Counted from the stretch's first letter, positions 34,255 to 45,404 are shown. The stretch: 64,000 bases of DNA from Escarpia spicata (GCA_963995525.1 OZ023210.1:29354156-29418155); one strand, 5' to 3'. Notes: a model not told the origin generated them from the sequence alone. Program-made: numbers and translations.

Positions 34255-34925
34255 AAAAGTTCAAAATCACTCCGTGTTGCTCCAATTTACTCAGCTGAAT
34301 GAATGTGTATCTGGTAATAGACAGTGGTGGGTCTATAAGTTGTGTAAAAGTAGTGTTCGCGCAGTAATTGCAGCATGGCTGAATCCTTACCAGGTTCAAT
34401 TGAGTCGTTATGGGATGAATTGCGTACACATTGAGCAGGTTCAATTGAGTCGTTATGGGATGAAGTGCGTACACATTGAGCAGGTTCAATTGAGTCGTTA
34501 TGGGATGAATTGCGTACACATTGAGCAGGTTCAATTGAGTCGTTATAGGATGAAGTGCGTACACATTGAGCAGGTTCAATTGAGTCGTTATGGGATGAAG
34601 TGCGTACACATTGAGCAGGTTCAATTGAGTCGTTATGGGATGAAGTGCGTACACATTGAGCAGGTTCAATTGAGTCGTTATAGGATGAAGTGCGTACACA
34701 TTGAGCAGGTTCAATTGAGTCGTTATGGGATTAAGTGCGTACACATTGAGCAGGTTCAATTGAGTCGTTATGGGATGAAGTGAGTACACATTGAGCAGGT
34801 TCAATTGAGTCGTTATGGGATGAAGTGCGTACACATTGAGCAGGTTCAATTGAGTCGTTATGGGATTAAGTGCGTACACATTGAGCAGTCTTAAGGACAA
34901 GATATCACGCTATATTTAAGGATTT
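34255..34925 (+). mobile_element. SINE body with internal 45-bp expansion
   Basis: TTGCTCCAATTTACTCAGCT… CGCAGTAATTGCAGCATGGC… and the end CTATATTTAAGGATTTACCT match the body and tail of the SINE at 59385-59725. Its paralog at 62970-63110 has a single internal unit. Confidence 0.65.
34390..34888. repeat. 45-bp minisatellite, about 11 copies, inside the SINE
   Basis: Unit CAGGTTCAATTGAGTCGTTA-TGGGATGAAGTGCGTACACA-TTGAG. Copies differ by only a few bases (TGGG/TAGG, GAAG/GAAT/TTAAG), so the expansion is young. 45-bp units keep ORFs open on both strands; these are not genes. Confidence 0.95.
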
Positions 34926-35639
34926 ACCTTTTTATATGTTTTATATAGTGCAATAAAATGGTTAGGGATTTTCATCCAACTTCTGATCAACTGATTTCGG
35001 AAAGTCTCAGATTACTAATGCAAATCTGAGTCATGTGAACAGTTCTTGCAATTGGCTACTATGATACGTATATTACGTCGATATTCTAGAACATAACACT
35101 GATCAAATACCATCATAATAGTATGTACGTTATCACTACCAACTACGCAGCGAGAAAATATAATTCCTTGTATGACGTACAATCGTTAGAGTATTTCTAA
35201 GTACAATACACAAGATAACGTAAGTTAACTACCCGTGTTTTAACATTCGTTGATGGCGCGTGTTAACTTCACCCTCGTTGCGTTTACCCTGCCGTAGAAC
35301 GTACAACAGCACGCAGTTTCGGTATCCTCGTGACACTTCAGTAGTAAACAAGATGACATTCATTTTCACAGCCCACATAAAGTAAAACCTCGAGTACCCC
35401 CCAGAAAGGCAGGAAATCGACAAATGTCTGACGATGATAGCTCTACGAAGGGCAACACCGGTCAAATAGAAAGCAGGTTGGTGCAGCGGTCAAATGTTGA
35501 AGCAGCCTATGACATTCTCATGGAAACTCCTCGGTTATCGCTCAATCAGAAATAATACCTATGCTGACTGCAATTTTCTAGATACTGTGTGTGTTAATAA
35601 TACGTTGTTTATTCATCGCTATTTTTGTGGGAGAAGAAT

Positions 35640-35730
35640 CATGTAATATATATGTATATATAGATATATATGCATACATATATATATATATATATTATAT
35701 ATAATTTAATATATATATATATATATATTG
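35640..35730. repeat. (TA)n microsatellite
   Basis: ATATATATGTATATATAGAT… with long pure TA runs. Confidence 0.9.
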
Positions 35731-35739
35731 TTATTAAAC

Positions 35740-37195
35740 TGTTGGGGCAGTCTGACATTATCGCCTCCCAGGGGTCAAAGATTCGGGGTCAACTCTCTTT
35801 TTTGTCTTCTTCCGCTTTCTTGGATCACTAGTCTGTCAACTACCAACTGGCGATTTTTTATAAACACATTTGTAATTAATCAGTGTTATACACTTACGTT
35901 TAACCAAAATGTTTCTATCTATCGGCAAAAGATAGAAATTGTGCTAATAAAGTGACGAGCAACTCTCCAGAGAGCGCCACTGTGAACGAGTTTAAGATGA
36001 GAATAGTGTCGTGGTGATAACCGACGCCCTTGGGTTGTTTCCTTACTGGTGGGCGTAAGTTAGTCGTGATTAATATTTTAGTAAACGGAAGCTTAGAACC
36101 ACTACTCTGCCGCGATGCGATGTGGTCAGTTCTACCCAATGTGGTTAGGTGAGGTGAGGTGAGGTTAACGTGGAAGGTAGCGCCACCTGGCGAGAAAGGT
36201 AGCTTGTGTAAGCAAGCTGCTGTATTAACTGGCAACAGCGAGAACCGAGTAGAAAATATGTCACACTTACTTTCAGTCGCCCAGACGTCGTGCCACTACA
36301 GGAAGTCGGTAGCCACGCAGTAGACGAGGTAGAAGCGGAGACAGACATCAACTCTGGACAGAGGGGGTAAGTACAGTGGTCAGAAAACTATAAGGTTATC
36401 ATATAATGGAGTCGAAAATATGTCATATAATAGTTGTGAAATGTACGTGCCCAACATGTGCAACGTTTGCCTAATATTGGGCATTATTACAAATCGATCG
36501 AAAATATTACGCATCAATTTCACGCAGAATAAACTGTGACAATTTGTTCCTTAATATTCGATTACAATTAATATACTTCCTTACAAGTATTTGTTGTAGC
36601 CATCTTCAGTTTGACGATGGCGAACGAGGTCAAAGCGACAATTGGCTCGACCAACAAGGTATGGTGTTCCGTTGTTTTGAAGAAAAAAACGAAATTACTC
36701 AAACGTTATAATTTCTTCTTTGTCGTCTTGTTGTTGTTGTGCTACTCCTACTAGTGCTACTGCTACTGCTACTGCTACTGCCATTGCTACTGCTCTGCAA
36801 CTGCTACTGCTACTTTGTTAGTTTTCTGCCACGTTGCAGGTCCTTGTGCTGTTAACCTTTCTAAAATTTGCCTGATATTTTGTGTTTATCTGCTTTAAGA
36901 TATTGTTACTTCCATCCTTCTTGTAGTCTTCAAATAAACCCCACGCTTATTATTTCTATATTTCCATTGATATCTTTCATTGCTGTTGGAAATTGTATTT
37001 GTTACATCGTGCCACAACCGTCAATTTACCTTCTCCGCCTTCTCTCCGCTGTCTCGGCTGAAATGGAAATGATGACATCTGAAGACGGGGGTGGGGGTGA
37101 TGCTTCGGAAAAATCACAATAACATTTATAGACGCACGCGTTTCGAAGATTTCACAGTAAACGTATAAAATAACATCACACTGCCTTGCTTTTAT
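35740..37195. other. no supported gene; (GCTACT)n tract
   Basis: Contains a GCTACTGCTACTGCTACTGC tract at about 36745-36820. A 49-bp exon-like stretch at 36610-36658 (ccatcttcag / CAACAAG-gtatgg) would read FDDGERGQSDNWLDQQ, but it is too short to support. Confidence 0.4.
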
Positions 37196-37199
37196 ATAA

Positions 37200-37690
37200 C
37201 ACAATGGTGGAATTACCTTAGACGTGAGCCTTCACTCGTGTCCCTATTTGACCCCGGAACAAGGAGTAATGTGTTGCAATAATGTAACACAAATACCTTG
37301 CCGGTCCGTCGAACATTGAGCTACGGGTCAGCCCAAGCAGCGGACCTGCGTTGCCGATAAACAACTGCTGATAAGCAACACTATTCATTTGTTGACATAT
37401 GAATAACATCGAGCTTGAGCTGCTTCGTTAGTTTGATCTATTTTATGCGTTCTACACCGCGCATACCAACGCACACACCCGCACGCCCGCACACCCGCAC
37501 ACGCGCACACACGCGCACACACGCGCACACACGCGCACACACGCGCACACACGCGCACACACGCGCACACACCCGCACATGCACACACACGCACAGGCAC
37601 ACACACATACAACACACACACACACACATACACTCACTCACTCACTCACTCACTCACTCACTCACTCACTCACTCACTCACTAACTCGCT
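37200..37690. repeat. inverted copy of 49950-50250, with (ACACGCGC)n and (ACTC)n arrays
   Basis: CCTTGCCGGTCCGTCGAACATT and ACTGCTGATAAGCAACACTA are the reverse complement of sequence near 50145-50230. The CG-rich array then passes into plain CA and (CACT)n repeats. Confidence 0.8.
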
Positions 37691-37901
37691 ATGTGTGTGT
37701 TTGGCCCAATGCTCCATCTAAACACGCAAAAAAAATTACATGCAAAGACAAGTGCTTAACCGTCTTTCTCCCCTTCAATCCGTATATTGCTGACACTTTG
37801 ATACAAATTCGAAATCTGTTCACCAATAAGTAATGTTACTGTTGTGAAATGTAAGCAATATATCCACACGTGTTTATTAAGAATTTCTACTAAATACACA
37901 G

Positions 37902-38022
37902 GTTGTCGAGAAGATGTTTGAGTCGAGTTCGAGGAATGGCGCCAATAGGGTTCTGTGGGTGTTTACGGACGGCGAATCTGACTGTTCCAGCGCCAGGTAG
38001 TTGCATCAACAAGGGACGACAG
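37902..38022 (+). pseudogene. decayed exon 2 of a further VWA-family copy
   Basis: Acceptor taaatacacag and donor ACAG/gtacgt are kept. Reads VVEKMFESSSRNGANRVLWV, FTDGESDCSSAR, then an in-frame TAG. It is one codon shorter than the live exon. About 120 bp of the upstream intron also match gene A. Exons 1 and 3 of this copy are not found nearby. Confidence 0.8.
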
Positions 38023-38429
38023 GTACGTGCAGACTGTAGGGAGAGAAAGGGGGTGAAATCTGTATTTTATACCGCGATCTTATGAACAGCAAGAGGCGTA
38101 AACCAGCTATGATTCCATAGTTTTGATAACATTTCTGAAGTGCGACATTATAATACAGAGGCGTAGCAGTGCTATCGAAAATAGTCCGGCCTGATGTCAG
38201 ATATTTTTATAATTTTATAGCAAGCCTAAGAAATACGTATAGTTTCCACCTCATTTATTTATATCACACTATTCTGATATATTGCTTCCACCAATATCTG
38301 CTCTGGCATGACCACAATTGATTATGTTAATTAGATCACTTGGGCCAGTATCTGATGTTGGTGTGAAGACAGCGATCGCAAATATGCAACATATTAGAAA
38401 GTGTCACATTTACTACACGTGGAATATTA

Positions 38430-38930
38430 TGGGGTTTAGGTGTGTCTCCAGCTCTGGCAGATTAAAATTACAGTCATAGAAACTGGCAGCTCCATAAACA
38501 ACCAAAGAATCATCGCTCACGAATTAAACTGCAGAGTGGGGAAAGCGTCAGCAGCCTTCAACCAGCTGAGAAACATTTTGAACAACAAGAAATTTACCTT
38601 CAGATCTAAACTCCGCTTCTACAACTCAAACGTTATACCAACCCTCCTGTACGGATGCGAATCATGGCAACTAAAATCAAGTCAAGAAAACTAAATTGAC
38701 GCATTCGACACTAAATGCCTGCGAAAGAACCTAGGCATTCAATACGACCATGTGGCGAATATAGGTGTCCGGATACGATTAGGACACCTGCTGGCCAGGG
38801 AAGGAGAGGACGATCAAGAATGAAGTGGCGCCAGACAGTTGATCAAGAAGCTGGTCAACAAACAAGAAGCTGGTCAACAAACAATGAGCGACGTCAGAAC
38901 TCTAGCAAACACCAGATCTGAGTGAAGTGC
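38430..38930 (+). pseudogene. LINE reverse transcriptase C-terminal fragment
   Basis: KASAAFNQLRNILNNKKFTF, RSKLRFYNSNVIPTLLYGCE and SWQLKSSQEN, then after a stop IDAFDTKCLRKNLGI. This is the LLYGxESW…F..KCLRKxLGI ending of RTE/CR1-like elements. A final part is duplicated (GAAGCTGGTCAACAAACAA twice near 38850-38885). Confidence 0.75.
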
Positions 38931-39473
38931 TTTGATTGCCTCATGCGTCAACGTTAGCAAGCGTACAAGTGCAAATACCAAACTTCTTATGTGCTGGACG
39001 CCCTATTCTACTATTAGTTGCATCCTTCCAATTGGAAAAACCACGTGATATAAGCACAGACTATACATACTCTGTTTGTATGCTGTAATACAAACGTGGA
39101 CTAACAATTATCTTGTCATGAAACAACGGCTGCTATATAGCAATTGACAACGATCAAACCAAGCAACTAGAAAGCTTTGCTTTTCTAAAATGACCATTTA
39201 GGGAACGTGGAATGTTTTGTTTGATAGAGTGTCATCTCAATATCTGGTAGCCTTTGTGCCACCTGCATTTATCCCTGCTGCCTTTCACGGATTTGCCTGC
39301 CTGTCTGTGTTGACCTTGACGTATACTTATTTCGGCATGAGTAGGATAATACATACCGGTGTATCTCTTGGTTCAACATGTTTTCTCATAGTTTCTAAAC
39401 AATTGTTTTTTATTTATATGCTTTTTCCATTCTTCAGTTGTTATCGCTAGTATAATGATACAATCACACTGGA
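38931..39473. other. no gene seen
   Basis: The hydrophobic 77-codon ORF at 39217 (+) is not recognised. Confidence 0.35.
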
Positions 39474-40035
39474 TAAGCCCGCCCCGCCCCGCAGTAATTA
39501 GTCAAAAGTCAGCCCGCAGCCGCCCCGCAGCCCACAACAGATGACACGGAATCATTAAAAATATATCATCTTTATTAATCGTTGTTGTTTACAATATTAA
39601 CAAATGCACGGCGCTGGGTGACAACCATGTCGTACTTGGAAATCCATCTTTAAGACAAATTGAACCCTTGTCATTATAATGTAAATTATTTGGCCTGAAC
39701 TGATACTTCCACCTGGAAGAAGCCACTAATCACACCTGACTGAAGCTGCCAAGGCAGGCCAGCACGTTATCATAACACTGTTTAAACACAAACAAAAGGG
39801 CAATCCGGTAATCCCCAATTAACTAGCTCAAAGAATGTCCCACCTTTGAGTAACTGGTGACCATTAATGAGTTACAAAAATCAGCCCGCAGTAACGTGCA
39901 TGTAGAAATTACTAGCACGCAGACCGCCCCGCCCCGCAGTGACCTGACCCGCAGACCGCCCCGCCCCGCACAAATTGAAACTTAACCCGCACCGCACCGC
40001 ACCGCAACAACAACAAAAATCCAGCCCGCGTCTTA
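39474..40035. mobile_element. non-autonomous element with GC-rich subterminal repeats, copy 1
   Basis: Ends are TAAGCCCGCCCCGCC… and, in complement, TAAGACGCGGGCTGG…. Sub-terminal GCCCCGC/CCCGCA motifs recur many times, as in hAT-type ends. The middle matches copy 2 at 48589-49713 closely (CACGGCGCTGGGTGACAACC; GTAATCCCCAATTAACTAGC). It cuts off the DNA polymerase gene to its right. No target duplication was found. Confidence 0.65.
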
Positions 40036-42002
40036 GTGCTTCTCATTGAACAGAATTAAATATGTTTTCGGTGGTAAGTCATTAAAAAGATAGAGTAATG
40101 TCAGACCGGGAACGCTGATGCCGTCATTAAACATGTCGATACGGCGATGCTCGTAGAAGACGTTCTGTTTACCGATGGCTACGAAGAAGGGCACCACGTC
40201 ACGGTTATCATACCACATCAAGAATTCGCGCATGGTCGTCATTTCGTTATCGTGCCACACCCTTTCGCATCCGGCGTAGTCCTCGTCCGATGTACCCTCG
40301 TTTTTACAAATGGCTATGGATGGTGGGAGAGCGCGGTCATCTAGCTTTCGAACGTCGTCCATGTATTCGTAGGAGAGGTGACCTTTTGTAAGGTCACATC
40401 CGTAGGCTTTCAGGTACTGGTCGTAAATGAAGCCCGGGGCGAGATAATTCATCATGTCCAGGAATTTCAGTTTATTCGTCGACAAGCACCTGAAAATTTT
40501 CTTTCTCTTGATGACGAAACAAGAGGCGATTTCTTTCCCGTTTTCTTTGTCGCCGAGTAGAAGATAAGGTACCAGAAACTGCTTAACGGTGTTTAGATCG
40601 TACCCCCCCCCCCCACCCCACCCCCCCACCCCGAACTAAAGCCGAATACGGGCACTTGATGAGGCCAAACTAACAGTTTCTGCATCAGTGCACTGTAAGG
40701 ATTGGCCGGATGTGAAGTTTCCTCATCCTCCACGTACCCTCTCAACGCTATATCCCAACCGGTCTTCAGTTCCCTTAATTCGTCGAACACGTGTTCGTAT
40801 CGAGGTTTCAGTAGGTCGAACGCGTGGACATTCGTAGCCTCCAAGTCCGTCATCATGGCCGCCACTAACGTGTCCGATTCTCCGCCCGTGACATAACAAC
40901 GAGCTTCCTCGTGTTCGGGCACGTTCGAAGCCACGCTCACGCTCAGGGGAATGTGCTGCGCGATCCACTGGACTTTGCCTCTATTTGGTGGCAGTCCAGC
41001 ACTGTCGAACAAACATTCGAAATCGAAGGTTGCGCGGTACGGGTAGTACCGCGGTGCATTTGTGACTCGAATGCCCTCGTCGTCCAATCTTTGAAACACC
41101 GACGATGATGGGTGATACACGCCGCCCCGGTACAGGTGTCGGACATCTCCTTGACACGAACGTTCGTGTCGTTGCAGCAGACGCGGTCGTTTGCACAACG
41201 AATCGCCACATTTTCGACATCGATACGAGTGACTGTACTTGTTATGTCTTCAACATAAGAGAAATGCGTCCCGTGCAAATTGACCGTCATCTTGTCTGGA
41301 TAGTGACACATTGATCGTCGGACGTCGGCCATCGTCTTCTCGTCCGTTTTGCTTTGACGAGTGTATAAGCGAATATGTTCGTTCTAAACGTGGTTTATAC
41401 GCGATAGAGGTCATCTAGCGTGGTACCCACAAAGTCACCATAGTCCGTGTAGAGTTTCGTTACGGACGGCTCCAAGTTGTGCACGTTGCAATCTCTATAA
41501 CGGGCTAGACAGCGAAAGAGACACAGATTGCCGTTGTACATTTTGTTGTGGGTGTCCCTCTCCAGAGTGATGACGACCTTTTTACATTTCAGGTAGGGTT
41601 GGAGGGTCGAATTGACGCAGCCGATCAAGTGATCGACGATGTGGTTGATGAAGAACTCCGCGACCCATGCAGAGTCCGGCCGCTGTGTTATAACATACTG
41701 CAATACGTCGGGCAGTCGGATGCGTCCGAGAAACGCTTCGAAGTCTTCCGCGTTTGTAATGAGGCTAGGCTCTTCCAAACAACGACCGCAGCAGTTGCAG
41801 GATGAATGAAATTATATATAGCGTTACCAAAGACTTGCCGCAGCCTCTCGTCTAGAGCACGCGTGTCCAGCGTGGTCAGTCGGTAGTTATACTTGGACTG
41901 AACGGGACCTCTCGCCAATGATGGACATATGCTCGCCCAGTGTTGACGAACCACTTCCTGCAAATCGTCCGACAAGACGTCGTTTTCTATCGGAGGTTCC
42001 AC
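40036..42002 (-). pseudogene. Maverick/Polinton-type protein-primed DNA polymerase B, N-terminal part, broken
   Basis: Minus-strand order and motifs fit the metazoan Maverick/adintovirus PolB. An N-terminal region (VQSKYNYRLTTLDTRALDER) is followed by NLCLFRCLARYRDC, then HGTHFSYVEDI, a Cys/His-rich strip (CKRPRLLQRHERSC) and YRGGVYHPSSSVFQRLDDEG. Exonuclease motif I (ATFDFECLF) is at 41016-41024. After a tract of Gs comes YDLNTVKQFLVPYLL, then FRCLSTNKLKFLDMMNYLAP and GHLSYEYMDD. Reading frames change at least three times. The gene stops at …LILFNEKH where the GC-rich element begins, so the palm domain and its catalytic Asp residues are missing. It cannot make an active polymerase. Confidence 0.8.
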
Positions 42003-42078
42003 GGGATCTTCAACCTACACTTCTTCATCGGTAGGAATAGTTCTCGAGCGTTTTTGGTGACGGAAGTCGATCGGGTTC

Positions 42079-42243
42079 ACATCGTAACGTTCTCCTGTGT
42101 CTTTCCAGATAGCGTCGTGTACCGAACGAACGTCCGCATACATCGCAAACGTAAGCGCCGTTACCCTAGTGACGTGAACATACCGTTATCGCATGCCTGA
42201 ACATATTGTCTCGTCTACTGAAAGATCGTCCACAGGTAGGACA
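42079..42243 (-). pseudogene. two zinc-finger motifs upstream of the PolB fragment
   Basis: On the minus strand CPTCGRSFSRRDNMFRH (42243-42193 region) and YVCDVCGRSFGTRRYLERHR (42153-42094 region) are C2H2-like fingers in one frame, separated by an in-frame TAG. They stand just before the PolB N-terminus and probably belonged to the same element gene or its neighbour. Confidence 0.6.
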
Positions 42244-42499
42244 GACACACCTGGTCGGAGGTGTTGCGACATCGTCGGATCCTGTATATATGTGATCGCT
42301 AGATGGTGGTAGAGGTGTACGTGTGGTCGCTAAGTGTCGTGGGTGTATGCGTAGATGTCGTCATAAGTCGGAATACGAACGTAAAACCTCTCCGTAGTGT
42401 CGACAGGGGTGTACCCGCATGTTGCAGTCGTGTCTACGCCTGAAAGAGAGTCGTGCGCGTTTGGGCTCGCGCGGCGCGCGTACGGGACGGGACGGGCGG

Positions 42500-42575
42500 A
42501 CAGGTGTGCGTGCGTGTGTGTGTGTGTGTGCGTGTGTGTGTGCGTGCGTGCATGCGTGCGTGTGTGTGTGCATGT
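42500..42575. repeat. (GTGTGC)n microsatellite
   Basis: GTGCGTGCGTGTGTGTGTG… run in the element's flank. Confidence 0.85.
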
Positions 42576-42659
42576 AAAACAGACTCGGTATATAAGTTAT
42601 TCACCTTGTATTGCGTGTAGAGCGGTACAGATGTATTCAGTGGTACGGAATACAATGAA

Positions 42660-42840
42660 CTGACTACGCCTCGCGAGCGCCAGAGGCTCGAATGAAGGGC
42701 TTACGGGTTTGTTAATACCACGCCAGCGGCCACGAGCGCCATAGGCTCGATTGAAGGGCTTAACAGTGTGTTAATACCACGCCAGAGGCCACGAGCTTAC
42801 GGGTGCGTGGTCACCGCGCTAGAGGCTCAAATGATAATGA
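42660..42840. repeat. tandem repeat of about 60 bp, three copies
   Basis: CGAGCGCCAGAGGCTCGAAT… GGGCTTACGGGTTTGTTAAT… repeats with drift. Confidence 0.7.
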
Positions 42841-42889
42841 TGATGACTTTTCTTTACCACGGTATATAACTATGGTTATATATGTATAC

Positions 42890-43345
42890 ACAACAGCTTA
42901 TTACAAGTCCGAAACATAAAATGATGATAGCTAGAAATATTCATAATTTACATAAACAGTTCTTTGTGTATTCGTATGTAGTCCAGAACATACTATGACA
43001 CCTCCTAACGGTGTTTTATAATCGAACACTTTTATACATTGCCGAAAGATACAAAGTATATTTAGTCCGTAAGCTCGTACCATTATAGCTATAAAGTAAA
43101 TAAAACAACTTGTTATACTTTACCACAAAAGCTTGATACAAGTCCAAAACATAAAATGATTACAGTTCGAAATATTCATCAACAGTTTTTTTTATAACTT
43201 GTATTCGTAGATAGTCCAAAACATAATATGACACCTCGTGACGGTGCTTTATATCCAAATACTTGTATACATAACTGAACGATACAATGTATCATAAGTC
43301 CGGAAACTCGTACCGTGGTACCGATAAATCTTAACTAAATAATGC
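42890..43345. repeat. direct duplication, two copies of about 220 bp
   Basis: ACAAGTCCGAAACATAAAAT… TATGACACCTCCTAACGGTG… recurs from about 43130 as ACAAGTCCAAAACATAAAAT… TATGACACCTCGTGACGGTG…, offset about 238 bp, with roughly 15% differences by eye. No coding sense is seen. Confidence 0.75.
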
Positions 43346-43535
43346 ATCGTGTTGTACAATCGAAATACGATTATTATATTCATGACGTGCTCCACACTGT
43401 CATCAATACAGCATGATTATTCCTTTCTAAAGTTATCATCGTGCAGTCACCAAGCGGGTAGTTCATATTTAGTACATGTAAGAGTCTGCTTGATAATACG
43501 GAGCTACGCGAGGACTGCCTGTTGCCCGATAGAAC

Positions 43536-44112
43536 TCAGCAAGGACGTGTTGTTGCATTTCGTTTCGCCAAGTGGAGGTTGACCATCTTGCAAAGAGTCA
43601 GGATAATCCCGAATCGAGCACGTATTGAAGATGCATATCGACTTGTGCACCCGAGCATGTGTTGTATTTGGCTAGAATAGTCGATGCGACACTCATCACA
43701 CAATTCGCGTGCTCGTTGGTTGACGGCTATAACACCGTGTTGAACAAATACGTCGTTCGACGAGTCGTCGAGTTCCTGATCGGTGGAACTACGAGTGTGT
43801 TGGCAGCAATGATCCACGTCTTCTGGGACGACATCACTGTTGGTCAACTCGATGTAGGCAGAAGGTGCCGAGTTCGTTACTACAACGTCTACGTCGTCGC
43901 TTGGTGACGAGGTGTATGACGTTAGAAGAGAAGGCGAGAGGGCGGATGCGGGCGAGTACGAAGGGGCCTCGTCTTCAAATAGAATATCGTCTTAGCTGCA
44001 AGAGAAGTCTACGTCGTTGTCCACCCATTCTTGAATTCGCTCATGTTGCCAGGAATCAGACGTGAGATCAATGACTTCCCACAACAGACAGAACGAGATC
44101 TGTCGCTAAAAG
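43536..44112 (-). pseudogene. unrecognised acidic protein gene, possibly from the Maverick element
   Basis: On the minus strand an acceptor-like acatacctttttag leads into a frame beginning RQISFCLLWEVIDLTSD, then WQHERIQEWVDNDVDFSCS and a TAA. The same frame continues with an acidic Ser/Pro-rich stretch (ILFEDEAPSYSPASALSPSL; SDDVDVVVTNSAPSAYIELT) and ends in a Cys-rich part, RARELCDECRIDYSSQIQHM then LGC. From memory the CxxC….SQ.QH…C pattern resembles small proteins of metazoan Mavericks; this is not certain. One internal stop is the only visible lesion. Confidence 0.45.
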
Positions 44113-44229
44113 GTATGTTGTGATTATTGGTTCATATTATGTCTGTCCACAGGGCACGGCAGTTTGGTTCCAGTTCATAACGTATCTCTCTAGAGAAGAG
44201 TGTAAACACTGCCACAATTTCCACATTTC

Positions 44230-44435
44230 AAGGAACTGACACAGAAAGTGAGGTGTTGTTGTTGTTGTTCCCGTTCTTTTTGAAGTGGTTTCAATTCATC
44301 ACGAAGATATTTTCGAAAAGCACTGATATGTTTTCTTTCGGAGCTACGAATTCGTTAATTTGTTTTATGAGTTCGTTCACGCTCATTTCCTCTTCCTCCA
44401 GCGTTAGATCGATGATACCATCATTTTAATAAATA
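44230..44435 (-). pseudogene. decayed tandem copy of the exon at 44493-44654
   Basis: Minus strand: DGIIDLTLEEEEMSVNELIK and QINEFVAP, then a frame change to ERKHISAFRKYLRDELKPLQ and KEREQQQQ. It parallels the intact neighbour residue for residue at the start. The splice acceptor is lost. Confidence 0.5.
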
Positions 44436-44492
44436 GCGAAAAATTATAATATAGACACATTTCACGGCACTGCTACAAAAAGTGTGATTTGG

Positions 44493-44654
44493 TTATTGTT
44501 TTCGACATCGTTTCAGTTCTTCGTTATGACATTTTTCGACCATCGATGACATTTTTTGTGTCAGAGCTAGGATTTCGTCAATTTGTTTTATGAGTTGGTC
44601 CACGGTTATACCCTTCTCCTCCTCCAGGGTCAAATCGGTGATATCATCGTTTTC
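44493..44654 (-). CDS. intact small terminal exon, acidic coiled-coil type, unknown
   Basis: On the minus strand a good acceptor (tttttttgctatgtag) opens 53 codons to TAA: ENDDITDLTLEEEKGITVDQ, LIKQIDEILALTQKMSSMVE and KCHNEELKRCRKQ. Heptad-like spacing of I/L suggests a coiled coil. No family is recognised. Its place between the PolB fragment and the LTR element, on the same strand as PolB, suggests origin in the Maverick. If so it is a spliced gene. Confidence 0.45.
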   Translation of the reverse strand, partial: ENDDITDLTLEEEKGITVDQLIKQIDEILALTQKMSSMVEKCHNEELKRCRKQ

Positions 44655-44855
44655 CTACATAGCAAAAAAAATAATCAAGTGAAGAATACTAAATATGCTA
44701 TTCTATTAAAAACTACTAGTCTGTCATGTCCAGCTGTTCGTCTCTGACTGAAGAATCTGTCGGATCTGCCTTCACCAGAAACGACTGTCTTGATGTCGTC
44801 CTTCATTTCCGCAGCCGTTTCCGTGTTTTCTGACTAAACAACACTTTACCGTCTG

Positions 44856-45158
44856 TCACGACGAAGTTGTGTAACGTGCAGACACCGACTTTTTGATTGT
44901 TCCCCGAATGATGGCGCCTGGAACAACGTCTAACGCTTGATATTTAGCGTCTTCGATTTGAGGGAAATCGTAGCCTCTAGCATTCAAACCAATCAGTCTT
45001 GAGGTCAAGTCGTGGAAATAAGTGCACCACAAAACGGTATTTGACGTGATTTCGTGTATCAAAACAAGGGGTAAAATAACAAGGTGATGGGTTGTTCTGA
45101 AATTTATGTATAGGACACACACACAGCGTCGGCAGTCAAACACCTTCGACATATGCAA
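44856..45158 (-). CDS. unrecognised ORF
   Basis: 100 codons, non-repetitive (TSNTVLWCTYFHDLTSRLIG; LNARGYDFPQIEDAKYQALD). A shifted frame continues as VCTLHNFVVTDGKVLFSQKT. The LIH….YF..L.…LIGLN pattern is faintly like MULE-type transposase cores, but no catalytic residue can be placed. Either an element gene fragment or chance. Confidence 0.25.
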   Translation of the reverse strand: MHMSKVFDCRRCVCVLYINFRTTHHLVILPLVLIHEITSNTVLWCTYFHDLTSRLIGLNARGYDFPQIEDAKYQALDVVPGAIIRGTIKKSVSARYTTSS

Positions 45159-45404
45159 CAGTCAGAATAAGTTATGCCACGGATAAACCCGATTGCCTTG
45201 ACAACGACAGGATCAGAAATATAATATAAACCATTTCTTACCTCCGGTTTGCCTAGTCAATCTCCGTCGTCTATTCAAATTGCGCATGGGTCATGGTTGT
45301 CGTCGAAGGTGGTCTGTGTTGCTGGATCTCCGAAGACTTGTGTTGCTAGATCACCGAAGACGATGTGCAGAATTGTGGTGAACAGTGAGCTTTTATGGGG
45401 CGCT

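Noticed and set aside
34175..34900. 241-codon minus-strand repeat protein (LLNVYALHPITTQLN)
   Set aside because: 45-bp minisatellite inside a SINE; no start context or paralog.
36610..36658. C-type-lectin-like mini exon (FDDGERGQSDNW)
   Set aside because: Only 49 bp, no companion exons and no conserved Cys; chance is likely.
39217..39450. hydrophobic 77-codon ORF as a membrane protein
   Set aside because: AT-rich context, no splice signals, no family pattern.
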